Positions 10,306 through 22,345 are shown, numbered from the stretch's first letter. The stretch: 46,220 nucleotides of DNA from Apophysomyces variabilis (GCA_002749535.1 MZZL01000114.1:1-46220); one strand, 5' to 3'. Notes: generated from the sequence alone by a model not told the origin. Program-made: numbers and translations.

Positions 10306-12533
10306 CAGTAAGCGCGCGATAAAATTATGCTCGATAAATTTATATTCTCGATAAACTTATACAATTTAGCATGACCGATTTGGTTCAGCCTTTAATATAA
10401 CAGACTCGATAAATTTTCAACTTATACGGTTTGCCATGACATATAATTGCTCTATTGTTTTAGCCGGTCTATATTTGTCTATAATTCCTGTGTATGGTTT
10501 CCATTTTCAGTAAAGTAATCACTAATTGAGGTCTGTTTTGTTGCATCCATTGTCCATTGGAGCTCTCGGAGCTTTCTGGACAGCAGAACATCCAATTCCG
10601 CATCCAAATTGCATCCAAGGTCCAAGCTATTGCGCAGCTCTTGAATAAGCGCCTTTTGCTCTGCTATTGTTTTGCTCACAAATTTTGGCAATGTGAGAGC
10701 TTCATCATCGTCATCAGTGTCTTTCTGAGAAATAGTTTAATACGAAGACGCCATTTCTACCAGAAGATCCTCCGAGAAGGTTTCATGGCAAAAAATATCT
10801 TCGTCATTAGGAAGTAACGTACCGATTCTGCTGCCACTCCATTAGCATCTATCACACGTAAGTTCTCGCTAATTTCTTCCATGATTTCTCTGTTTTCCTC
10901 TCCTTTCTCAATGATATTATCTGATTCGCCTGCCATTAACCCTGTTTTGTTGAAACAATTGACGATAGTCTCTTTTTTAACACGATTCCAGGCTGTTTGA
11001 CAGTGCTGCATAGCGGCCAGCTGAGCAAGCTTATAGACGTTTTGTTTTTCACCCTTGAGAGAATCGCAGGGCTGCGACTCTGTACTGGATTGCTCTAAAG
11101 AAGTATTATGATTGGTCAAATATTACAAATTTCAGCTACCTGTGGTAGGATTTGAAAGATTTAATAATGCCTTGGTCTAATGGCTGTAGTCTGGAGGTAG
11201 TGTTGGGAGGAAGCAAACATATCTCGATGTTTTTCAGTTCTTGCGTCAATTTATGAGAAGATGCGTTGTTGACCAACAATAAGACCTTCTCTCCTTTGTG
11301 AAGCCTGCCAAGCACCAAATCAAGTCTTCGTATGACCTTGTGGAATATCGTGCTATCCATCCAAGCCTTTGAATTCCAATAGTATTCGCATCCATGGTCT
11401 TGTCCTGGGCTTAAGTCAATGGCAATTGTTTATATACTTTGGATTATACCTGTCTTTCCCTTAAAGCATCTAGGCTTTTCAGTTTTTCCAATAAAAAATG
11501 GAGGTAGGCGATGAGAGTCTTTAGCATTTGCAATTAGCACAACTGTCAGACGTCTTTTATCTTGCTTCAAACCAGCAATAGGCTCCTTGGAGACAGTTTG
11601 AGTTGGCACTTGACTAAAAAAAGACCAGTTTCATTAAGATTGTAAACCCGAGAAGCACTATAACCACGGACCTTTTCCTTGATTGCTGCTATCATTTCTT
11701 GTATACTTTCGTTATCAATATCAACAGATCCAGCCGCACCATGAACACTATGGCTATGAAAGCCATACCCTCTTTCGAAATTTGTCATCCAACCATCAGA
11801 AAAACTGAATTTACTGATATCGATCCCCATTTTCCTCGAAAAGTTTAAGGCTTGCCCCTTTATGACGCTACGGTTGATGGGGATTTTGTCTTCTGCAGCC
11901 TGATCAATCCATATAGCTAAAGATTTCTCTAACTCAGGGAAAGCAGGGATTCTTTTCCTTTTGGAATTCAGCTGGATCTTGTCCATTTCTTCGTATGATG
12001 CTCTCTTCTTAAAGATAGTAGAAATGGCTGCCTGGGTTAGGATCTTGTTCAACTTAAAAGTTTCATGTGCCCATTCGGCCACTTCTTTCTGAGATTTTTT
12101 TGTTTCTTCTGCGTAGTGACATATTTCCAATCTTTGAGCGTTTGAGAGCGTCGCCTTTTTTTGAGCTTGTCTTGTGTTATGCATTCTGCTAAATGTGAGT
12201 TTATGGGGTAAAAAAAATACTTCAGTAACCGTGTATTTATTATGGATCGACTTTCTTTATCTTCTCGGATTAACTCAGACAATAGTCCTACTCTAATCAG
12301 CCCTGTATCTACACCTATATCGATAAGCAATAACTTTTTAGCACGTTGATAAGTAAATATGCTACTTCCTATCATCTCTCTGATCTGATTAGTAGCTGCT
12401 CTTATTAACTCATACTACTAGCCAATAGGTGCATATTACAAGCTGCGGATGTTTAATTTAATAAAATTATACACTCGATAAACTTATGCGTTTTCTACCC
12501 GACGGCGAGTATAATTTTATCGCGCGCTTACTG
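10306..12533 (-). mobile_element. pogo/Tigger-type transposon (2228 bp) with precise TIRs
   Basis: Both ends carry the same terminal inverted repeat, CAGTAAGCGCGCGATAAAAT followed by TAT, at 10306 and (reverse complement) ending at 12533. The flanking dinucleotide is TA on both sides (10304-10305, 12534-12535), the expected target duplication. The subterminal regions carry several copies of CTCGATAAAYTTAT, at about 10330, 10350 and 10408 on the left and 12474 on the right. The single gene inside is a CENP-B/DDE_1-type transposase on the minus strand. Confidence 0.9.
10479..12184 (-). pseudogene. Tigger/pogo transposase with CENP-B-like DNA-binding domain, catalytically altered
   Basis: From ATG at 12184: a psq-type helix-turn-helix (LSNAQRLEICHYAEE), a second CENP-B-type domain (KSLAIWIDQAAE...), then the DDE domain. 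Introns fit at 11399-11449, at a 44-base GTAGCT...CTTTAG just after KSYHR, and at 10725-10760, which removes an in-frame stop. Frames are broken at the A7 run 11615-11622 (one base short of the reading GLFFSQVP) and again near 11050. Two catalytic positions read Asn instead of Asp: YNLNETGLF (codon about 11633-11635) and LLLVNNASSH (codon 11268-11270). The third, in LQPLDQGIIKSFK, is intact. Family knowledge says all three acids are needed, so this copy should not transpose. Confidence 0.8.
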
Positions 12534-12720
12534 TATATTGAAGGCTGCAGGGCGTTGGGATCGCGTCGCATGCCAACAATCCAAACGGACAACAGCTTTT
12601 ATTTTATGGTTTTCCGATGAGATGACTTGGTTTGGACTAAACCAATTATAGAACCTGTCGATGTAGAGACATTGCAAGGTGTGATGAGGATGAAGACAAA
12701 GCGTTAACGAAACCGGTGAA

Positions 12721-12900
12721 GCGGAGAAGTAAATGTTGGCAAGTGGTCTGTGCACATGCAGGAGGAAGGCAGCCAATCGGAGAAGCCTCCGAATGCCGGG
12801 ATAAAGGGAGTTTAAAAGTGGAGAGCGCACATATTGCAAGCGGAAAGTAGTCAAGGTAGGTTTGAATCTTTCTTTGCCGTAAAATCTCAAAAACTTTTAA
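12721..12900 (-). repeat. Dispersed repeat, copy A (partner 36148-36338)
   Basis: On the minus strand two blocks match 36148-36338 on the plus strand: GGCAAAGAAAGATTCAAACC with the following CTACCTTGACTAC, and TGCACAGACCACTTGCCAAC with ATTTACTTCTCCGCTT. The spacing is similar in both copies. I see no coding potential shared by both. Confidence 0.45.
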
Positions 12901-14023
12901 GCTGGTGTCCGTAGGAGCAATACTGTTACACAATAAAAAGAGAAACGGTTTGTTATCATAGTGGACAGTGTTTGCTCTCATTGCGGGTCGACAAACCAAA
13001 CAATTGTCTGCAATGGGGATTTGCTCCTTTCAATATTTGAAAAATTAATGATGGTACACATAGGCAGCCTTTTTGCCATCCATGTAATCCTGCAAGCATA
13101 TCATTCTGGACGCCGAAGGCTCTATCGATATTTGATCGAAATCAAAAAGGCCGCAATCGCGGCGTTCTAGCACGGATTCTAACGTGGAATCACCCAACCA
13201 CGGTCGAATAAATAGAAGCTTCAAGTCATTCCCTACTAAAGTAGATTCAAATAGCAGACAATTGAATGAATGAACTTTTTTGTATTCACTTCAATTGCTG
13301 TTGCCAGTACTAAATATCATCAGTAGGGTAAAACTGGACATGTCTCAGTCTAAACCCCGGCACATTCCCTATTTGTACGTGAACAATACAACGCTTACAG
13401 AACTCTGCTTTGGGTATGATAGGAAGAACCGAAATCGAAGGATCGAAAACGAAAGTCGCTATGAATGCTTGACTGGTCGAAGCCAGCTATTGCAAGATAA
13501 TAAAATTGTTTCTCTACGTTTCTGGAAGGAAGCTTGCATCCATTTTCAAAGATGATTATGTCCAGGGCCTTTCTCATAAATGCTTTTTTGGAAAAGGATA
13601 TGAATGAAAGCTTCTTTTTACGCCCCCTTTTGTTTTGCACAGTTAACGCACTAAGAGAATCAAACACAGAGACAAAAAAATGAAGCTGACGATCAAGCAT
13701 ATGAAATCCTATTCGAGACAAATCAACAATTACTGGAAAATGGCCCAATGACAAAAAGAAATTTTCTGCTACCTGCGTACCGAATTGAAAAAAAAAAGAA
13801 TGTTTACTATGATCGATAAAATACCCATACAAGAAGAAAAGTTTAACGACCACACGTGGCAAGATGAACTAAACCTAAGAAAGAGGAACAAATCATGTGC
13901 ACTAAATAACCACACAAAAGACGAGTTATGAGCATGGGACCGTTGTAAGTAAAGGAGAAAAAAATAACTGAGACTGACTCGTCATAAAGTTGGCTATTTA
14001 TATTGCACTTGACTGATGGTTGA
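12901..14023. other. Intergenic, no gene supported
   Basis: A 155-codon minus-strand frame (13395-13862) is rich in Phe, Ser and Lys from AT-rich composition and has no recognisable motif. A short plus frame at 13280-13555 is likewise unsupported. Confidence 0.4.
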
Positions 14024-16185
14024 CTAAAGCTCCAGTAGGCTTTTTCTTAATATATCCACCTTGTTTTCCAAATCTTTGCGTTGTTGCTGCTTTACTGCTG
14101 AGTCGATGAGAAGGCTCGCAATGTTTTCGTCGTCCACAGCGATCAACATGTCAAAATAAAGTTGGATATTCTTGATCAAATGACGCTCAATGGTCTGTAA
14201 AAGTAACGTATCGACGATTCGTTTGCGGGCCACTTTGCAATAGGACGTTAATTGTTCCTGCAGGTCTTCTATCGCCAATTGTTCGTTATAGTTGACATCG
14301 AGTGATTGCTGCTGCTCCACAGCCGTGGTTGACTGTGTGTACGTTTGGTAGGCGAGTTGCTGAACCTGTCCTTCCGCTCTTTCCTTCCTGCTTTTGAGGA
14401 TATTATCGTAGTAATACTTGTTCATGGTAAAGGGCGTTCGTTCGTCTCTGAATATGTTGTCGATCTCGTTTTCGATTTTGGCAACTTGAGAATTGTAGAA
14501 CTTGTCGAACTCCAGTAGAAGCGTGTCCTTAATTTGCGGATCTGCAGATAAAGTTAAGAAGCGATTGATGGCCTTGTAAAGGAACTGATGTATAATTAAC
14601 ACATGTGCTTTTGTAGTGTCTTTCCATCGCGATAATGTTTCCATGTAAATTTTGGTGAAAGTGCTGAACGGGATGAATCCAGGGAGCTCATTTCCTTTGT
14701 AGCGAAGAACCAGATCGCTGATCTTGTCCTTTGGCAGCATATATCGGTCCTTATTCATAACAGCATTGTATCGCTGGTATAGCCGGTAAAGAGAGGATCT
14801 AACAAATTCATAGTCGCCTTCTGACTCTAATAAAATTGGCGCGCAGTTATCCGCATCGTCGTCGTCATCAGAGCTAGCGTTGACAGAGACATCTGTCGTA
14901 ATAGAGTTTCGTTTTTCGGAATTCGAGCTGCATTGGCTGATATATTCGAATGAATAGTCGCCATCAAGAAAGGCTATAAGTGAGCCTTTGAGCTTAATAA
15001 TAGCCTGGAAGTACTTGGTCTTAGCCATGGCCGGGCTCAACACGGGTGGGCCCAAGTCGGCAATCTCTTTTTCGATTTTGAAGACTAAATCCAGGATGTC
15101 CTTTTTGAGGAATGGCAGCTCCTTTTTGATATGATTATAGAGAAGCTCCCCTAGAAATATCTTCACACTAAGTTAATTAAAAGGAAAAGATTTGAGTTAG
15201 ATAAGTGAAACTGAAGAATTAAGTAGGCTTTTCTAAAGAAATAATCGAGATCAGAAGGTGGTTTACCTGACACGGCCTTTATTCGCATCTGGCACTTGCG
15301 ACCATAGCGGGTTTGAGCTGAAAAACTCCTCCTCAAGTCTCCTGGCATCCTCCCAAGGCATATTAATATCCTTATAACTCGAGTTTCGCATGACAAGGTA
15401 ACCCAATTTCATGAACTTGCGCTTATTCAGAATTGTTTGTATGAGATTGGGAAGGAGGTCTGGTTCGACAGCGTCGGGCTTGGTGACAATTGGAATTGTG
15501 CGCTCGTTGTTTGGATCGTATCGCTCTGCCTCTCCTAGGACATATATGTTGTTGAGATCAACATTGGCCGGAACAACAGCCAAAATGATTGTGCGACTGT
15601 CTTTGATATATCGTGTGTTGATCGTGCGGATAGTTTGAACTATTGTCTTGTCTTGACCATCGATGGTTGTATTTATATAACCTAAGAAGCAAACATGAAA
15701 AGTTGTTAGTTAAAAATATCGGAATAGAAGGATGATGACAAGCCATTTAGGGAACTTAACATACCTGGAAGGTCGATGATGGTGAGTGGCGACAATGTTG
15801 GTCCAGAGATGGTGATTTCCAGAACCTTCTCACTAATTTCGGCGTTTGCACAAAGGATATTGTTGGCTTCAGTGACAATATCATGTACGTCCCAATTGGC
15901 ATTCTGTGCTTGATATCTTTTGTTGAACTCGGATTCACCATCGATAAATGCGGACATTTGGCAAGTGGTTCCGTGTCGTAAGCTGACTTGCGTAGCGAAA
16001 CGTGTGCAAGTCTCTATGTTTCGTGGGAACGAAAGCTTTGTGATGGCTTCAAGCACACTAGACTTGCCGCTCGACTGGTCACCCAGAATGGCTATCTGAG
16101 GAATGGTGATCATCTTGCTCAAGCCATAGCTTCGAATCTTATTGATTTTGTCGATAATTCTCTGGTACTCTGGTTTTTGAATCAT
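14024..16185 (-). CDS. Dynamin-family GTPase (659 aa, three exons)
   Basis: Exons 15765-16185, 15267-15681 and 14024-15167; introns 15682-15764 (GTATGT...TTAG) and 15168-15266 (GTAAAC...TTAG). The exons sum to 1980 bases and give one open frame. The GTPase motifs are all present: G1 GDQSSGKSS (residues 35-43), G2 Thr in CTRFATQV (61), G3 DLPG (138-141), G4 TKPD (207-210). Exon 3 supplies the middle/stalk region, with an acidic Asp-rich insert near residues 373-395, and a C-terminal GED-like helical region (about 570-659, around QLTSYCKVARKRIVDTLLLQ). There is no PH domain, so it resembles Dnm1/Vps1/Mx-sized dynamins. Such proteins assemble on membranes and drive GTP-dependent fission. The target membrane cannot be told from sequence. 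This is the best-preserved ordinary gene of the window. Confidence 0.9.
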
Positions 16186-16240
16186 TGATACTTGAGTTGA
16201 TTGTTATTGAAAGGTTGGAGGGATATTAACTTTCAAGCTC

Positions 16241-16247
16241 TTTATAG
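16241..16247 (-). promoter_or_regulatory. TATA box of the dynamin gene
   Basis: CTATAAA on the minus strand, about 55 bases upstream of the ATG at 16185. Position and sequence fit a core promoter. Confidence 0.5.
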
Positions 16248-16326
16248 TCGTGAAAAGTGCTGAGTTGATTATTGCCTATGACGTTTCCTTATCAAAAATT
16301 TCAATCCATCATTGAAACAATTCCTT

Positions 16327-16500
16327 TGATAACGACGTTCTGCCCACCATGCATGTCATTGCCTCGTTAACGTCATTCCGTTCATTATGCATGTCATTAT
16401 CTCAAGGACAGCGTTCTCTCAGCCATGAATGTCATCGTGTCAAAATCGGCGTTCTTCCGACCGTACATGTCATTGTACCAAAATCGGAATTCGTCCGATA
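16327..16500. repeat. Degenerate ~38-bp tandem repeats upstream of the dynamin gene
   Basis: Four to five units, each with the same order of words: (A/T)AACG or AATCGG, then CGTTCTnnC, then CCATGCATGTCATTG or a variant. The shared ATGTCAT word (ATGACAT on the minus strand) falls near 16363, 16401, 16439 and 16477, a regular spacing of about 38 bases. It lies 140-315 bases upstream of the dynamin start, where it could hold repeated factor-binding sites. Confidence 0.5.
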
Positions 16501-16639
16501 ATCACTCGCTCATCTACGGCATTCTCTCCACAGCATGAATCCTTCCAATAACTTTACTTCTTGAACTTATAGGCCGTATTATATTGACACACAGTCATTC
16601 GCACGCCCTACTTGGTTTACGATTAATCTCTCTACCTTA

Positions 16640-18400
16640 AAACGCATTGTCCATGAGTTTTTTTTTCAGCCAAAAACGTTCATTGAAGGCAGGGACAGTC
16701 TGAACAAAAAGATATTGCGCTTTAAAACTTGGACAAAGACAGGCATCACCTTTGTAGCTTCGATCCGAATGAAGAAAGCCATCTGGACCCGAAATATGGG
16801 GCTGAGGAAGAAAAATGGGGAGTCGGGCTTGTTGTTCCGAGTTGAATGGTGATTGACATCGGCGTCCGTAAACCCCTCCATTGATATCGTCTTGCGAATC
16901 ATCTCTTGCTTGAGTCGAAGCTCCCTCAATGCAACAACCTAAACTTGCTGACGAGAGGCGCACACACCTCATACGTTATGGGCTGATGAGACCCGGCTGA
17001 TAAAGGTTGAGTCGGGAACATCTCTTTGGAAACCATCATCATGGAAGTCTTTAAACCAAGTTGCAAGGTCCTAATCCGAAGTCGATAGCTGAGTCTTGCC
17101 GCCGGTCCTATTTCTTAAAGTATGGAGTAGATTGGACAGGCTTTGAAACAAACGGCTTATCCCACACGGTAACCGCGTGATGTTGGATGGTCTTAATCTA
17201 ACGGAATGCCTCCTCCTCCAGCTAAGGTGCTGATTGATTGAGCACAGCCTCGTCAATTCCAAACATACAATGCTTTTAATCCAGGAGATACAGGATATCT
17301 ATAATACATTCCACGAGCCGATCCCTTTATTTGTTGTATTTGTTGTGCGTGCGAGCAAGCTCGTTGCACAGCCTGGTCTTGACATCTTGGGTGCGTCGAA
17401 GATAGTTGCATGCCCTCCGTGTTCTCAATGGCGACCTTTCATGCACCCTACCCGTTGCTCTCAATTATCTTCTCCTGTAAATGAAAAAAGGACGGAAAAG
17501 AGGGGCCGAGAGTTACGTGAGTGTGCCATTACCTCTTTACTTTTTGTTTTCTTATCAATTGACACACAGGTATATAGTACTGCAACTGCCGCATGGCGGA
17601 AGCGTCCTGCAAACTTCTGGAAAAGCATATCGGTAGACGTCCATCCAAAGCCTGTCTTTACTTAGTACTTAGCAGATGACTCCGCGTCCGAGAGACCTAT
17701 ACCTTGGTCAACTTCCGATCCTTCCACTTAGGGACCTGGAGGAACTATTCTCTTTTTACTCGTCCAGCTATAGAGTGAGAATGAGATAGTAAATTTGTTG
17801 GTATATAGATTAGTTCAGTTCGTAACGCATGCTTTTATCATTTTGACTGTGCTACTTCTTTAAACTGAAGAATAGTGACAAATGCAATCCAGTGTCAGCC
17901 ATGTCGCGTTTAAGTACAAAGTTAGTGGAGCTGTCCTTCCAACTAGAGCCTGAGCTCCGAACATGGAAAGAGTATTGATAGTGAAGCCAGTGCCAGATGT
18001 AGCCAGCGAGAACTGATGCTGAGCCATATCTCGGAACCTCTGCAAGACTGGGGACAGAAAGGGCGGCTGATACTCATCCGAAGAAAACCTAAACTGGAAG
18101 GAGCCGTTGAATTCATCGCCCAGGATCTGTGCCTCATTATGAAAAACTAGGAGCATAGTGTCCTCCTTGATCTTTGGTAGGAATTGCCGTAAAATAATCG
18201 TTCTTTGTGTTGCCACAACAAGTCGCAGACCAAGTTGGAAAGGTCAACCTCACTGGGATTTAGAAGCTTGAGTACTTGTAGGATTATATCGAAGACGACC
18301 TTGAGTAATATATGTGCTCAAGTTTATAGGAAAGTCCTTCTTGCGCTGATAAACGACTCACTGCTGCCAAGAGCATACAAACAGTAGTTGAAGATGAGAA
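16640..18400 (-). pseudogene. Decayed crinkler-like (CRN-type) NTPase gene
   Basis: Scattered minus-strand blocks in consistent N-to-C order resemble a large fungal family of crinkler-type proteins: EVDLSNLVCDLLWQHKERL (about 18190-18260); LLVFHNEAQILGDEFNGSFQ, whose DEAQ/NEAQ is a Walker-B-like motif (about 18090-18160); FLSPVLQRFRDMAQHQFSL and TSGTGFTINTL (about 17960-18060); KFAGRFRHAAVAVL (about 17580-17625); VAIENTEGM (about 17420); SGPDGF and KVMPVFVQVLK (about 16700-16800). Frames change between blocks and stops are frequent. No single open frame exceeds 118 codons. The family assignment rests on remembered motif resemblance, not a search. Its decayed state is directly visible. Confidence 0.5.
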
Positions 18401-20361
18401 GCCAGGAGAGGATGAGCAACTGCGTCTAGGCTTCACCCACGAGTCGAGTATTGTTTCTGATTTTGCTTCGGCTGAAGGGAAGCTTTTATTGTAATCATGT
18501 ATAAAGTTTTCCAGGTTTTTATTCCGTTGCGGTAATGGAGTGATTGTACATAGTATTTGTTTTGAGAGAAGTGGAAGCCAACAAATGAGAGAAAAAAATA
18601 TTTGTTTTATTCGTCCTTATGTCTAAAGGTTAGGAATACTTGTTTAACTTTTAATAGTAGGCTGGAGTACTACTTTAGACAATAGACCTTATGGCTATCC
18701 CTTCATTATGTTATTAAGCAAACAGTTTGACTTGAGTTAGCTAAACTACAGTCGACGAGTCAAGTAGTGAACTCTTCAGGACCTGAGGGATGCCATTAAC
18801 TGCTGTGTTCATAGTTGACCCTTACCAAGATATCAAAGGTGTATTGCTCGATAAAATGTTTATATATCTCCGCAATAGGATGCTTACTGGAGATGTGAAG
18901 AGTAGGGGAAAACGCCGAGTGTCTCCACAGACAGTAAGGAAATAGATCGGCTAGAGAGGAGTAATGCAAGAGGAGGGAATAAAGGGCATCACGGATGCAT
19001 GAACGGTAATCATATGCATGCCATGCTTTGGTTACACTTCAACCACTCCCACCCTAATCCATTTTTCCGTAAGTGAGCACACGTTTTCCTCATTCATTTC
19101 TATCCTTGCTGTATTCTTTTCCTCTTACATAGCTTTCCTCGTTGTAACAAAAGCGAGTGACAGTCTACAATAGCTCGAGTTGGGACACAAACAACAGGAG
19201 AAAAAGGCAGAACAAGGTAAATACAGTATGTTGTTCTTAGAGAGCACTGTTGGCTTGGTTTGGCAAAATAGCGATTGCTGGGTTTAGCTGGCCGGTTTCT
19301 GGTAAACTTGGTTGGACTCATACAGGTGCACGTTCCCAGGTCTAACGCACAATGCAAATAAATCAAATTCCTTCACTCATGATATTTATAAATTGCAGCT
19401 GCATGCAAGTGCCACTGTCTCATGTCTTTGTTTACACCTCTGTGTCTCTTATGGATACCAACAATCGCTCCCCGATCCATAAAACAACTCTTGGCATCAC
19501 TGTTTTATGTGCTAACAAGTTGTAAAAATTTACGACAGTTACTGTGCTTAGTAAAGTTTTGCATTCAATAACACTAAGGGGAAAATGGGGGAGAATCAAT
19601 TCTTTAGTGGATGATGCTGCCATGACTATATTTCCTGAAGGCAAACGGGGTGGTCTTCTTTTTTTGAGGGAATACAACCCGGGTTAAGAGAGTTAACGTG
19701 ATGGGAAAAAGAAGGGACAACATTTATGCAAACCATGATTGATAAAGACTGCTTTGATTACTGTATCTGAAACAAAAGAAAAGACAGCTGATTGTGTTGA
19801 TGTGCCCATTTTTTGACAGATAACGATATCTAAAAGAAATATCGCTATTATGCAAAAAAATAAAGTCTTGTGACACAAAACATGGGCTTTTCGGCCTTTA
19901 AGATTGTTCTGCTTTTTGTAATAGGTATTAAGTCCTCTTACCTGTTTACTTAATTTCGTCTCATACATCGACTCCGCCCTTTCTCCATCAATCGGCTCCA
20001 TCGATTGGACAATACCTTTTGCATACAGATACCTTTACGCTCTCTACATCGTTTGTTACAACTTCCCGTGTTCTATTTTTCATGCTGTAAGCAGTGATAT
20101 CCCATAACCTCACGGCATAATTGATTAATATCAACGTTTGCACTGGCACCCATTGCGCCGTATACCACGTTCAATATCCCACCTATCTTGTACATAAATA
20201 GCATTTGTTTATACCTCTTTCTCAATCTCCATAGTGCTTTTCCTGTATTTCCTTGTAATCCACTTGCACGTTGCTTTGCCCTTAAATTCTTTTTATTTTC
20301 TACTTTCCAATATATCCACTATTTTCCAAGTCAAATTACCGCAGATTTTGAGCGCGACACC
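18401..20361. other. Intergenic, about 2 kb, no gene supported
   Basis: Chance frames on the minus strand (19100-19366, 19432-19677, 19693-20001) show no motif. The stretch ends in CT-rich sequence (20210-20340) just before the next gene, as expected for a fungal promoter. Confidence 0.4.
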
Positions 20362-21657
20362 ATGACCAGGTCAAAAACAAAGAGCAAATCCGCACCTCAT
20401 TGAGGCAGCAGCCAAAGAATGTTTCGTGAACGATAGCAAGGTTCCCGTTACTCTATTTATCACAGCGCTCCAGAAGCGAAATGTCCTCACTGACAAGAAG
20501 CTGGCGCGAATCGTCCAGTCCACCGATTATCTGGCATTGACAAACAACAACAACAACACGGTGGTGCTCACAAGGAATGCATTCACAACAAAAGCGACGA
20601 ATCCGACCTGTTGTACTCCTCCTAAAAATACAGCTCCAAAGCCCGTCAAAAAGAAAGCAGTGCCTCCTGCGGTCACGAAATCTGTCGATGTTCAGGTCCC
20701 AAACAGCACAAAGACAGTTCATCCCGCTATTGTACACCTCACTGCCAGCAATATTGCAAATGTCACAAAGTCAGTTCCTCCTTTGTCTATCCACTGTGAT
20801 ACAACGGCGATTGTGGATATTCTTGATGACATTGCAACTAGTTATCTTGATTTAGAGGATACCAGAGTGACGGATCTTTTACTCGATGTGGGATCCAACT
20901 TATCCGCAAAGATAAACGCGAAGTGCGTTCAGCTCGGCAGAATAATTTCGCATTCCGATGTGTCCACTATATTGGGACATCTGCCAGGAGGTGGACCTGA
21001 TTTTAAGCAAAGCAACCGTGTGATTTTCGGAAAGACCCTTCATCGTTTAGCAACTGTTAGGTATAACGGTACCGTCACCGGCATTACCATTAGAATTGGT
21101 CGGAGTGTGTCAGGACTTTTGCTTGTGTTTGAGGGACTTGTCGAGCAAAAGAACGTGCTTCTGTGTGGTTCCCCTAACGTTTGGAAAACGACGACTCTTC
21201 GAGAGATATGCAAATATCTTTCTTATGGCAAGTGTTTGTGCCTTATCGACACGTCTGGTGAAGTCTGCGGAGAAGCAGGAAATAGAAGTCGTATTGTGGG
21301 CACATCACGAGTTTTCCGTCCGGTTGACCCCCCAAACAGTACGCGGCCCTGCTAGACTGTGTTAGGAACCATTCGCCCGACGTCATTGCAATCGATGAGC
21401 TGAACAGAAAGGACGAGGTAGAAGTATGCCAAACCATTGCACTGAGGTCTATACAAATGGTTGTCTCTGTCCACGGAAACATCCAGGACATCGTGTTCAA
21501 CCCGATGCTGAACAAGGCACTTGGGGGTTCGACACCAGCCATTGTTTCAGACCGGGTTGCGATTGATGGAAGAAAAGTTGTGATGGAGCGCACTACACGT
21601 CCAATGTTTGAAGTAGTAATTAATATCAGCAAGACATCACAGGGGCTGGAATACTGA
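20362..21657 (+). pseudogene. SpoIIIAA/Ycf45-like R3H P-loop ATPase, frameshifted, Walker A defective
   Basis: ATG at 20362 (MTRSKTKSKSA) must shift frame near 20393-20397 to reach LIEAAAKECFVNDSKVPVTL. The ATPase core follows: HRLATVRYNGTVTGITIRIG, LCGSPNVWKTTTLREI (Walker A position), CLIDTSGEV, then, after a second shift at the C6 run 21328-21333, YAALLDCVRNHSPDVIAIDE (Walker B) and SVHGNIQDIVFNPMLNKALG to the stop at 21655-21657. Order and spacing match the SpoIIIAA/Ycf45 family (R3H-type ATPases of bacteria and plastids, also in some eukaryotes). The usual GxxGxGK reads GSPNVWK, so two glycines of the loop are lost. Seven C's would restore the frame at 21328. Loss of function is likely; a substrate cannot be named. 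Confidence 0.6.
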
Positions 21658-22345
21658 TTTATAGACGACGTCGCCAACAATGTCAGTCGCATCATGTAGG
21701 CAAAACCAACCCATATCCGCAGAAAACGCATTGTTGGTGAGGAACTATTGGAGTTTAAGGAGGATGTGTTGTTTCCATATGAACTATAGATAAAAATGCG
21801 TTTAATGCTTCCAACTGCGTGAGCAGACCTTTCAGCAACTTACGACTGTCTTTTATGCTATGATCGTTAAACACAGTGTCACCGTTCAGATACATGCCAC
21901 ATATGCCATTTGGCAAAACTGAGTAAAAATATAACACCCTTAGATCTATTCGGGATTATTTCATGTGAAAGAAAGAAACGTTGAACTACCTGTAAAGTTG
22001 CATTTTGAAATCTTTAACATGGCGATGAATAATTTGACTTATATGTTAAGTGTAAACAATTATTTGGTCTAACACGCTCGCATAGTTATATGTATAGTCG
22101 TCGAATAAAGTTATAACGAGGAGTCCATTAAAAACAAAATAAAAATTCTGGCAAGCAAACAAGGCATCAACACCGTACCCGGAAATTCTTCTGCAAGGAG
22201 CAGAGAGACCTCCAACGTTGAAGGATAAAAAAAAAGCAGCGTCTTTATTACGGGTTGACTGGCACAAGCAAGCTATTCGTATGCCATATACATTTTATCC
22301 TGCCCAAAAAATCTGAATGAATACATGGTTAGTTTGCTAAATCCT
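21658..22345. other. Intergenic, no gene seen
   Basis: AT-rich, short frames only. The 6-Cys secreted protein gene that precedes the equivalent segment in copies 2 and 3 is not found here. Confidence 0.4.

Noticed and set aside
13395..13862. 155-codon open frame on the minus strand
   Set aside because: Biased AT-derived composition (Phe, Ser, Lys), no motif, no promoter, and an overlapping unrelated plus frame.
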